A stretch of 64,000 nucleotides of DNA from Aphelenchoides besseyi (taxonomy: Eukaryota > Nematoda > Chromadorea > Rhabditida > Aphelenchoididae), in NCBI GenBank assembly GCA_024699855.1, contig JAMPIQ010000002.1:16244001-16308000 (forward strand), in the 5' to 3' direction. Position 1 is the stretch's first letter. Every line of letters begins with the position of its first letter. Positions 48,274 to 64,000 of the stretch are shown here, one piece after another. Position numbers and translations under genes: made by a program. Below the pieces are notes generated by a model. It was not told where the DNA came from. It saw nothing but the letters and a program-made list of their open reading frames with translations, and made no database searches.

Positions 48274-50139
48274 ATGATTCGTTTACTAGTGTTTATACTT
48301 CTATGTGCATCATCGATAGCAACTACCGAAGTAAGTTATTGCGAAACATTCAAACTCTTGATTTTCATCGTTGTGATTTTAAGTTTTCGATTAGAACATT
48401 TCATTAGTTTTGGCCACTGTTTTTATAATCTTTGACCTCGGGAACATTCTAACGGCTTCGAAAAGCAACAGTTGTTCTTTGATTCTCACAAAACTTTTGG
48501 AATAAAATGAACGTTTTTGGTTTTAGAATGTGGAATTAAAAACAGCTTCTGCCCTTGTCTTCCAATTTTTAGTTTATGATCAATCCAAAGGACCAAAATT
48601 TCTGACATCCTGATCATTTTTTCGACTTGTCCATTTGATTGACGTCTTTCACGAGGAATAACCTCGTGTCCAGAACCCTATTGTCTTTTGATTTGAAGAC
48701 CAAAATGTCGACATTGAATCACACTAATTGAATTGACAGCGTGTGAAGTCAGAGACTGACAACAACGGTGGAATCGAACCACGTTTTCGCTGATTACTTC
48801 CGATGACATTTGCAATGTTTTTTGTTTTTCATAGAAAACAAGCACCAATTTCAAAGAAAAACCCCTTACAAAGACTATCAATCAAGCATGCAATAGACAT
48901 TAAACCGCCTACTCACTTCAGGCAGCTCCTTTCACCACCGAATTCAAATGCGCCGGAGACAACGGACGTACATGCGAGAGTGGTTTCTGTTACGACGCGT
49001 TGATTATGCCCGAGGTTTGTTGACTAATTGGCTTCTAAACATCCGCTTTTAGGGCACTCAAGAAGCGGGATGTGCAACCGAAGACCAGTGCACAGAAGTC
49101 GGGTGTTTCATGGCTTCGAGCCGGGTAAACTTGTTTAAACGCAACGATTGTGTAAGTTACATTGTTTTAGTTCACTTGTTGTTGTGCAAGAAACCGATTC
49201 TGTAATGGCAAATCCAATTCATTGATGTGGTCGAAATTTCGCATTTTCCGTAACAATGGCGATTCGTGGCCGACGTTTGTTCCACCACGTCTTTTCGCCC
49301 GCAATGTTACAACGGGTACGTAAATTGGTCAAACGCTTTGATTGGAACTGTTTCAGAATCGCCAAAACCGAAAATCATGAATACGAATGTCGAATCCAAA
49401 GACATTCGTTTGGCACCGCCGAGACGCACAACCGAAACAACACCACAGACTCGCGAGCCCAAGAAAGTTGTTTCGAATTCACAAACTCCACAAACAACCA
49501 CTACACGAACATCGTCAACATTCGCAGACTCATTTTCCGTTACAACCACAATACCATTGGACACTTCAACGACCACCGAGTTCGCTGTCCTTTCCAGTTC
49601 TTCAACTTTACAATTACAAACTACTCAAAAGTTTGTTCAAGAAACTACTGGAAAGCAATCGGAAGTCAAGTTAACAACCGTAACCGAGGAGACGAAGAAA
49701 TTAAGTCACCCCTCGACTTTCGGATTCTCCATCGTTTCACCAAATGAAAGCGAACGTACCACTCGTTCCTACACATCGACATCATCCGGCAGTTCGACAA
49801 CCAAACGCAAATTCACAACTCAATCTCCACCGCGTATCGAAACAATCACAGCAGTTCACAAGTCGGAGGTCAACTATCCGCGTTCATTTCCGTGGTATGG
49901 ATAAAGAGATATGCTGTTAAAATCTTTCTATTTGTAGGTGGTACATAACGATTGCCGGATTCGTGATTTCACTCATCATTTTTGCTCTCATCTACGTTTT
50001 GATTCGCAAATATCGACAACGTCAAAGAGCCGTGACCACCGCCCGCAACTCTGTCGACTCTTCACAACTCTCCGATGCACAGCCGAACGACAGCGGAACA
50101 ACAACCGCCGATCCGTTACTGTTGGACAAGACGAATTGA
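48274..50139 (+). CDS. type I membrane protein with Ly6/three-finger-like ectodomain and Thr/Ser stalk
   Basis: Six exons (48274-48330, 48922-49014, 49053-49124, 49171-49315, 49357-49894, 49938-50139) join in frame to 368 residues. Residues 1-17 (IRLLVFILLCASSIATT) are the signal peptide. Residues about 20-95 hold ten cysteines, ending CCCARNRFCN, i.e. the CC-x4-5-CN close of Ly6/uPAR three-finger domains. A stalk of about 180 residues rich in Thr and Ser follows (probably O-glycosylated), then one membrane helix (WYITIAGFVISLIIFALIYV) and a 50-residue cytoplasmic tail. A 590-nt first intron is unusual for this locus. Intron 3 has two possible donors (49125, giving 46 nt, or 49152, giving 19 nt); the longer fits the others. 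Role: cell-surface receptor or adhesion protein, inferred. Confidence 0.75.
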
Positions 50140-50361
50140 GATCGACGTTAAGTTGTCCGTAGTCTCAATCAATGATTTCAATTTGTTGTACAAAATGTGT
50201 TTTCATATACGAACTCAACGGTTTTTAGTTATTACTGGAGCTTTATGCATCTATTCATAAACAGACGGAGACTAATGGCATTGTTTTGCGCTACGATAAA
50301 CATTAATTCAGACAAGTGGGTAGTTAACAGCGAGATCCAGGAAACAAGAGGCATAGAACAA

Positions 50362-55920
<5,559 letters not shown>

Positions 55921-58900
55921 CTAAAAATAACAATAAACTAACAATACAAAGACACTTATTTTCAATGACCCTCCCTGTAACTTTAACCCTCAAAGTTTCT
56001 TTTGACAAACACTTCGATCATCTTGCAATCGAAGAAGAACTAACCGAAACTCGGCATTCTCAAACGATGCGAATTGCGAACGAGCGAGTTTCTACGATGT
56101 CCAAACCGTTGGACACGCCATGAACCGTCGGATCGGTTTCTAAATCACAACGGCAAGTGTGTTGATGGAAGAAGAGATCCGACGCAAAAAGGTGATGTGA
56201 GTGGAAGAGAACGGCAAGTCGACTGTCGAGTCGAAAATTAGGCGGACCGTTAATTTTTCCGAAGAATTATTTTGCCTCTTTTGTTTTAGAAATTCCCCGC
56301 GCGGCAAAAAGGACTGTCTTGAAGTGGAGAGGACAACGGTAAAGAATGGCCGAGGGCAACGAAAAAATAATAAAATAAGACGGAGAGTCCGAGCTGGCCT
56401 CGATTCAAGACTTCTTCGCGAAGGCTGAGAAGATGCCCAAAATGAGAAAGGAAGTCCCGTTTTTCAGATTCACAAAATGTGCAGAAGAGCGAAAATCGTG
56501 TGATACCGGAGCCGCGAAGTGTCGGCGAATTTCACGACTTTAATTCCAAGCTCGAAAGGTCGATGAGCAGTCTCCAACGGGCTTCAGTCTCCGGTCGATC
56601 TCCGTCCGAGCTCGATGTTCGGGGTCAGAGTTCACACTTCGAGAACTCAGAGAGCTTTAAATTCTCTACCGAAACTCCCGACGACGTTCAATGTGCCGAG
56701 TAGAAAGCAAAATCGGTTTCCTTTATGAGACGATAAACACTGGTGAGGACGAACCGGATACTCGCTGACTGAAACCAAATTGCCGTCCGCCAATTCGCAT
56801 TAAAAAGTTTCTTCGCCGCTCCGATACTCTTTTTTGGTGGGGCCGATGCGTATCAGTGAGAGCGCAACGATCATACAAGCAGTGCGCAACAGAACGTGAC
56901 CTCACAGACGCACGTTCGCAGAAAACGTTCATGCGCGAGCGTCCCAAAACATCGAAATTCCTTCGACGCAACCAACACAACAGGCTGATTGATTAGCAAC
57001 ACGACGATTTTTTTACTTCCGAACGCGCTTTTTATCGTTTTGCCTTCGTCTATTCGCTTTTTTTGTTATAGAAAAAAGCGTCGGAAGTGTTGTTAAAAAA
57101 TCGCGGAAATACAATTACGCGACAAAAGTGTAGACGGTTTTTTCTTGAGCTCAATCGATGAGTTTGATTCTCGAGTACCGAAGAAACTTACGACTACCAC
57201 ACGTTAATCGTGCGACAAGTTTGGTCGGAAGTAAACGAAAACAAAAATTCGAACGCGATTCTTTTCGACGCGTTTCGTCCGCTTGTTGCGCGGACGGTCG
57301 TTGCGATTGCCGAAAATGTTGGAACGCGACCGAATCGGGACGTTCCGGCATTTGGTCTTTGGTTGAAAGCGTCGCTTTAGGACAACAACGTAGACTCTAA
57401 AAAACGGCGCTATATGATTCCGGGAAGGCGAACCTTTCACGCTCGTTACCTTTATACTATTTGCGTTCATTTTTGTTTTGAGATCGTCGGACGCCAAAGA
57501 TGTAAAATCGACTAGTGAGCGGCAAAGGTCGACGTATAATATTGGGCCGCCGCAAAACCACCACCTACCGATCCAACTTGCTGATCGCGGGACGCGATTA
57601 TCACAAAAATGCGGCGGTTTATGGAAAACCGCGATCAAAAACGTTACGACGTGCGCCGGGAAAAATGCGAAAAAGGGAATTTTGCGCCCGCGATCACTTT
57701 TTTACACGTCGTTCCGCTCCGAACGGTTTTTTCGGGTTGGGCAATGCGGGGGTGAGGAATTCGCACTGTTTCCCGCAACGTCTCAATTGCTGATAAGCAC
57801 TCCGAATTCAGCTATGACGTTTGCAGCTCCCGAACAAGAGAGACTGTTAACGGCGTTTGGCGTGGGTGTTTGAACGAAAAGGTCGTTGAACTGACCGAAT
57901 GCTTCCGACAACTTGCGAACACCACCGAACGTTTCCGCAATGACCTGTTCGCCGGTTCGTTGCGAATCCGCGTTCTGTTGCCCTTCATTCTCGGCCTTCA
58001 GAAACGCCAACGACGTTCGCTTCTGACTCGGACGAACGTGGCAGCTCGATGAATCGGGCGAACATGATGCCGGACGATGCATAGTCGATGAGCAGCTGTT
58101 CGTACGCGAGTGGATGTCGTCGCGGTCACGCACTTAAAAACACTGCAAAACAAATGTCATCGGATCTAACACGTTCAAGAGCTCAATAAAAACGTAATGA
58201 AAACAGTTGGACCGACGCTTCATAACGTGCCTTTCAATGAACAAAATGAAGAAGGACGGAATAAACGGTTGGACTTGCACACGTTTGAAGCACGCAGATC
58301 GACACCAAACACTGAAATCCGAACTGCCGAAAAGTTTTTGGAGAAAATGTATGAGAAGGTGCAGCGCAAATAAACACAAGCAGAAAAAGGAAAACGAAAA
58401 CATTTTCATTCTTTAAATACCCGGCTAAATACTCGACATCATCGGACAAGAGCTATTCGACGCTTGCATCTGTAGAATCCTAATTAAAAAGCTATTTAAT
58501 TTGTGCATTGAAACTCTTTGCTTCAGCGGCTTCGTGCTTTGAAAGCAAACGTCTTTTCGTTTCGGAAGTTTTCAGGATCAATCAGGAAATGAAAACAAAC
58601 TCAAAGGTCAAAGAACTTGGAGGGCGATGATTAAGTTCGTTCAAAAACAGAAACTTCGAATCAATAGAAGGGAAATGAAAGTTCTCGTTTGAATCGCTCC
58701 CAACGGCTCCAATGGAATGCGACGGTTCGAGAAATTCGATCAGTTTCTTTTCGTTATGATTCCGTGCGATCACGTCGAGTCCCGTATTTGCAGACAAATA
58801 GAAGAACGGAACAAAAGGAGTGCAACGAACGAATGTGTCAATGGCAAAAACGTTTGTTTACGAATTTATAGCGATGATTTTAAACATTGATTTGGACGTC

Positions 58901-60800
58901 AATTGCATTTCGAACCTCTCAGTTGATCTCCTTGAGTTTGCAAGTGTTAGTGGTCAATAAAAGAAGTCCAAAAAAACATACTCATGTTGTTGTGCGTAAC
59001 TTGAAGAGGCCCCAATTAACGGCCCCAAGGAATGAATGTGCGAATCTGAGCAACACTTGGTCAGTCGAGCAGAATAATCTAATTCCGAACAAAAACCTCT
59101 CTCTAGTTGCGCTCGGCTTGTTTTGCTTGAGGTCTCGAGCCAAAGATGCATGAACACCTGATGTCCGCCACTTGCCCGCCATCGGCGACCATCCCCAAAC
59201 AGATCAGCTGTCCACAATCTGAGATGGTCGGGTGGAAAGAAGGAAAGAAACTCTGAGGTGTTTGATGAAGAGACTGAGGCGTGTGGCCATGAAATTTGAC
59301 ATCTAATCTGCTTATCTTCGCGCAGACATCTCGCGCTCGAAGATTCAATTGGCACACAGAAAACAAAGTTAAGACACTTCACATTGAAGTTTCATGTGCA
59401 TCATCACATTCTTTCCTGACCCTACGCATTTCAATCCAATACATCAAATTCGCAAATGTGCAATTTCCGTGTTCGTAGAAACGGGAGGTCGAATGCCGAC
59501 GCAGTTGTCGGTGATGCGTGAGTGATATTCATTGGTGAGACCGAAGAACGCGATTTACACTCGTTTACGACAAAAATTACTTAAATACATCAATTCGCTT
59601 GATGGTTGAATCCCGTCATTCAATGAGCACTCCAACTCTCGCATGCATATGACAGCGAAGCCCCGTCCTTCGCGTATTTTTTTGCCAGACATCAAGTACT
59701 AATCAAAACTGTGCATGGAAACCTCGTTGTTAGTGTAAAGAAGTCCCAATGTTAATGATTGTAAAGATAATCATCAGTGTTTGAATCACAAATTTGTTGA
59801 TTAAAAACGTTAACTCACACATTTGAGCACCAACTGAGTCACCGGCAATCAACGACACTCCAACCATAGGAGCCGAAGCGAGAACACCACTTGGAACGGA
59901 GCTTTTGCGTTTCAATGTACCACTCAATGAGCCTAGAAAATAGGAATAGGTACGTTGTTTCCAATAGTCGACGTTTCGACGTCTGCGCGTTCGTGCCAAA
60001 CACTCCGAATCAGTGGATCGATCCGAGGCGCAAGAGTCGGGTCGACATGTCGGGTTGTCGTACGACCAAGTCGATTCGACGCGCCACATTTCCTTCGCTC
60101 AGTTCAACATCAAAACAAAGCTGTTAACTGTTTCGGCTCGCAGTTCAAATGGCAATCTGACGATGAGACATTTCGGAGTAGACAGTGTAGAACGAGCGTT
60201 TTGTAGTGCTCAAATAACAACCCTCGTGAAGGGAAATTTGATGTCAAAAGTATGTGTGGATACAAAAATCGGTGGATGACGCGAACACAACAATGGGCGG
60301 GAATTAAAATGCAATTTTTTGTGGGATAATCGCGTTCATCGGGACCTTCGTTTGGGGAAGTTATTAGGCCAAAATTCACGAGACTTTTCGTCGTTGTTGC
60401 GACCAAGAGGTCGGATCCCCAACGGTTTTTTCTTGACGTACACAAAAAGATTGGACGAGAAAACCGAACGCTAATTAGCTAATCTCTTAGCGGATTAAAA
60501 TCATTCGTTTTGCCATAGAAAAGTTGTGGAAAAACTGGTCGGGAGTCGTTGAAGAGAACGAACTTTCGAGTTGTTCCGTAGCATCAACACCCCCAACGAA
60601 GACACAATAGCCGGCTAATTGCACGGATGAGGAAATCGAATCATTTTTTGAGTTGATAAGAGACCTATTGTTCCGATGGATTTGCCATCGAATAAAAGCA
60701 CTTACTTTGCGACACGGTACTTAAGAGGCGACTCACGGCCCGATGCTGTCGATGCGATCTTTCGCCCTTGAATTTGAAGCTCATGATCGATGTGCGAGAC
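55921..60800. other. no confident gene; scattered coding-like stretches
   Basis: The PKC first exon and promoter should lie at the left. + strand 56166-56703 has coding-like frames (SELASIQDFFAKAEKMPKM after an acceptor near 56378; SLQRASVSGRSPSELDVRG up to a TAG at 56703). Minus strand 58133-57783 holds a 100-codon frame (QKRTSLAFLKAENEGQQ, ending AEFGVLISN), and 60089-59805 starts with an ATG and reads LSGTLKRKSSVPSGVLASAP to a possible donor. None could be joined into a gene. 56900-57700 is GC-variable with shadow frames only. Confidence 0.35.
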
Positions 60801-62586
60801 GGATGGTTAGAGCATTCTGAAAAGAAGTCAATACACTCGAAACGGTTTGTGAAAACGCGTTATTTGAGCCTTCAAAAAAGAACAATTGAACGACAAATTG
60901 GTCACCCCATAAAAAATTTTAAATGGGGAAGAAGCCTCGTTTCATGGCACGGAACTCCGAATGTCAATTTATGCGGCAATAGGAAGACAAGGACACACTG
61001 TGGCTAATAAAAACAGTGAGCATAATATAACGCAAAGCAACGGATTAAGTCGCCTGTTAAGCATTCCGTTAAATGAAACTCAGTGAGAAGTTTTTCGACC
61101 AAATCTTCCGGCTACAGTTGATGCAGTATCCAAACATCGAATCAGTTATGATTCCCCAGGTTTCGTGGAAATAAACGACAAAGGTCGGAGCAGAGTAACA
61201 GTTGTGTCTGATTTGCCTAAAAAGCAAAGTCTCGTATCACATCACTTTTTCCGACGACCGAAAATCCTTTGCGGATGCGATCATCAAACCAACGAGTCGG
61301 GATTAATCATTGAAATCGATGGTTTAGTCGAAACCGAATGCACAACGCATCCCATTGAATGATCCAATAAGGGAGAAAACGGGCAAATGACCACTCGAGA
61401 AACATTCCCTCATTGAACAACATTCCCACGTATAAAACACAAAGTTTCAAGAGCAGATACATACACGTAGCTGAGCAGATTGGCTCAATAATTAAGCTGC
61501 TTAACTGTGCAGGCCATCGGAGTTAAAGTCGTTTGCTACGTGAATTATCCCACACTGTCGAAGACTCCAAGTAAAACGAAGTGTCGTCGAATCGACTATA
61601 GACTTAAACGATAATCCAAAGGTGAAGCCATTTAAAGTCTGAGCTATTATACAAACAACTCGACTGTTTATTCACACGCAGCATGAGTGAGTTGTGAAGT
61701 GCAGCAAAAAGTCATTCCAAACGTCCGTCTCCGGAGAATACTCGAAAGCCAATTAATGTCGCCGTTTTTCAACAAGTTTTTGAGTTTTACACACGTACCA
61801 TCTATTCAATAAACAACGGCAGAATGAGGAGGAAACGTTTGGAGAAATTTGATTTCCGTCCACGGAAATGACCGTAAACTTTTAACAGCGCAAATGATGT
61901 TCGATACAACAAACTCACGTTCAAGCTTATGAGTAGATTTCACAAGCTGATGAAAACGATTCGAGTTAATTGAAATCCAAACGACACTTTAGAGTTAGAA
62001 GTGAATTCAAAGAACTGAACTTGTCGAGTTGAATCGCTATCACACACTTACAAATCGGACTCGTATACTAAAGGAAGTGGAAGTTCAGGTCGAGGTCTCA
62101 ATTCCATCTCTTGTCCTGTTTTCTCGTTCTTTGACTTGTCTTTTGTGTTCACTCAGAAGACTTGTTTTCGATTAAATGTCACAATTCGAATGAGTAACTT
62201 TGTTTCCACCGTCTAATATTTTTTAATAGTTTTGTTTGCGTGCAATCTGGAGATTGCGATCAAATGTTTTAAAACAACAGGGGCAATCCAATGGAAGGAT
62301 AACAAAAAACAATCGTCTTTCAAGTTTGTTGTTCCAACAGTCAAAGATCAAATTGTTAACATACTACTACTGGAGTTAGATTTTACCTTATTACTTTCGT
62401 AGAGAATCGATTTTGCTTGTTATTTGGTTCAGAGTGTCTATTTAGAAATCAGTCCAAAGAGAATAATGAACACTACTGGAGCTTTGATTCGACCAAACGA
62501 TGACAAAACAATCAAAGTCAATGGTCTTCGAAACAAAAGTCACAAGTGGAGTTTATTTCGTCTACCTAAAACCGCAACAGATCTGT
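60801..62586. other. no supported gene
   Basis: Intergenic sequence containing the tRNA-like folded element at 61461-61545; otherwise no coding or repeat signal. Confidence 0.4.
61461..61545 (+). ncRNA. tRNA-like folded element (possible tRNA relic or SINE head)
   Basis: ATACACGTAG and CTACGTGAAT pair at the ends (perfect CACGTAG/CTACGTG core). Inside is TAGCTGAGCAGATTGG, a good Pol III A-box, a TGAGC/GCTCA arm, and a weak B-box (GGAGTTAAAGTC). The expected anticodon loop has no U33 and the T-arm is poor, so this is not a functional tRNA as read. Confidence 0.3.
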
Positions 62587-63591
62587 TCAACATTTTGATT
62601 TGGTAACAATTTCAGAAGTTTGTCCGAGGAATAAAGTCAAATGCGTGGAACCGCCGAAGAGTGGAACTTTCGGATGAATTCGCTCTTTATTATCGAACAT
62701 TCGATCATACGGAATCGCAAAGACCGACTTGAATCCCAACTGAAGAACATCATCGTAGTATCCAATCATTCAAACGAAACTTACCACCGTAGCAGCTCGT
62801 TCGGTGGCTTTCGCCGTCGTTTGACCGTCCGTCCAAATCAACCCGTTTCTGAGTCCGATTTTCGCTTGTTCATAAAGTAATTTGCGAATAATGTTGCCAC
62901 TGAAATAGCCAGCTATTTTTAAATGCACGAAATGTTCGTACCCAGTGAAGTCGGATCGGGCACCGGAAAGATCCAAACGTAGGATCTCGTCGACGTCTTT
63001 GGGCAAAAAGTTGTTTACGATGTCGACCAAATCGTACGCCGGTCCCACAACGCGTCGTGCCTTACGAGATGGAATCCAATCTTCGAGACGATCGATTACT
63101 GAAGTAACCAATTGATCTTCACAAGTGATCGTAGACTTACTGTCCTTGTAATCTTCGCGTATTTCACTTTTGACAACTCGTGAACGGTTGATTTTCGCAC
63201 GATTTCCAATCGAAGCAGCAACGATTTCGTTTTGATAGAAAGCAATAAGTGTGTACGGTTCCTCCAAACCTTTCTTGGTAATTGCACTCGTAAACGGATA
63301 AAACTCCTTGGCCGTAGCACCTGAAATAATTTAAAATAAAAGAATAAAGAGAAGCTTACCGGTACTACGACATGTTGGCTCACGTTCTACGGCGATTTGG
63401 TTCAAAAACTCAGTGACCATCTCTTCATCAGACGGAAGTCCCACTTCGATTCGCACAACTTTGTCCACGTTTTGAATGTAATAGTCGCAGATGTACGGAC
63501 GCTTTTCGTTCATATTCACCGACGCAAAGGCGCGTATGGTCGAGATTATTCGCGGACAACCGCCGAACAGCGTCGGCTGAAGCAAGAACAT
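62587..63591 (-). CDS. GNAT-family acetyltransferase-like protein (arylalkylamine-NAT-like)
   Basis: Three exons on the minus strand (63591-63360, 63320-62785, 62739-62587) join in frame to 306 residues. The order of blocks follows the nematode/insect AANAT-like GNAT proteins: an early VGLPSDEEMVTEFLNQIAVE with EREPTCRSTG, the central LIAFYQNEIVAASIGNRAKI strand pair, then a long insert, the cofactor-binding part GYFSGNIIRKLLYEQAKIG, and a C-terminal GFKSVFAIPYDRMF. Such enzymes transfer acetyl from acetyl-CoA to amines; substrate unknown. The N-terminal 25 residues (FLLQPTLFGGCPRIISTIRAF) could be a mitochondrial targeting segment or may arise from a wrong start, since ATG at NMNEKRP is also possible. 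A TTGCTTCAG near the start could be an acceptor for an upstream exon. Confidence 0.7.
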
Positions 63592-63950
63592 CGGAAGCTC
63601 CGGGAACAAGAGTCACCAAGTGGATTAGTATGGAAAGAGTCGAACAAACGATCCACAACCGGTTCACCGATTGGCATAGTTCTGTCTTGTTAAATTGAAT
63701 GAAATTTGCATCAAAGTTTATTGTCAGAATCGAGAAGATTTATTTTAAGATGTTAAATTCAATGTGAGATTTTTAAAGTTTACGGAAAGGTGCCGAGCAT
63801 CTGGAAAAGAACGAAACTACAGCTCAAGATAACTGCAAGAGTCGACTTGAAGGTAGGAATCAATGCTTTCGTTCTTTGAATTTGGAACATCTTGTAGTTC
63901 AATTCAAACGTAAAAGTTTTCGTTTTAACCGATCTGTTCACATGCATTGT
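63592..63950. other. no supported gene
   Basis: 5' flank of the acetyltransferase-like gene; nothing recognised. Confidence 0.4.
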
Positions 63951-64000
63951 ACAGGGTGTCCCAGCTGAAATCTTCATTTTTACACGCTTATAACTTTTTT
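63951..64000. mobile_element. possible DNA-transposon terminus, cut by the window edge
   Basis: ACAGGGTGTCCCAGCTGAAA directly follows a T that would complete a TA target site. CAGGGTGTCCC is a common terminal sequence of mariner-like elements. Only the first 50 bases are visible. Confidence 0.35.

Overview
The window looks like nuclear DNA of a nematode. Genes are split by very short introns (mostly 38-60 nt, GTAAG...TTTTAG/TTTCAG). Proteins include nematode-type families: an EGL-27/RERE-like co-regulator, an SH2-tyrosine kinase of the Fer-like group, secreted Thr-rich mucins and GNAT-like acetyltransferases. The 5S rRNA gene is very close to the Caenorhabditis 5S as I remember it. I cannot place it to genus; the strongly divergent 18S is the best barcode here. 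All exon models were read by eye from splice consensus and frame continuity; several multi-exon models close with a length divisible by three, which supports them.

Layout. 1-3.5 kb: no supported gene. 3.5-4.7 kb (+): GNAT-like enzyme. 6.7-10.75 kb (+): 16-exon EGL-27/RERE-type chromatin protein. 11.3-12.4 kb (-): tafazzin, convergent with it and divergent from a CTTNBP2-N domain coiled-coil protein (12.9-14.9 kb, +). 15.5-21 kb: a small type I membrane protein gene and a decayed second copy of it, with a 5S rRNA gene between them and a conserved hairpin behind each copy. 21.9-29.4 kb: one complete rDNA unit (5'ETS, 18S, ITS1, 5.8S, ITS2, 28S, 3'ETS with two tandem hairpins). 29.7-32.8 kb (-): two reconstructable genes that each carry one in-frame stop, separated by a MITE-like element. 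33.5-35.4 kb (+): SH2-tyrosine kinase. 36.5-38.8 kb (+): secreted Thr/Lys-rich protein. 40.8-43.1 kb: two membrane proteins, convergent. 45.0-45.4 kb (+): small secreted precursor with a cysteine-rich C-terminus. 48.3-50.1 kb (+): Ly6-like receptor-type protein. 50.4-55.9 kb (-): conventional protein kinase C with two alternative last coding exons and another transcription unit apparently nested in its one large intron. 56-62.5 kb: no confident gene. 62.6-63.6 kb (-): a second GNAT-like enzyme. The window ends in what may be a transposon terminus.

Functionally this is ordinary animal chromatin: housekeeping and signalling genes (cardiolipin remodelling, PKC, tyrosine kinase, chromatin repression) mixed with fast-evolving secreted and membrane proteins. 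The points most worth a second look are the PKC alternative exons, the hairpin with paired substitutions at 16.5 and 20.2 kb, the cysteine-rich peptide precursor, the 3'ETS hairpins and the in-frame stops.
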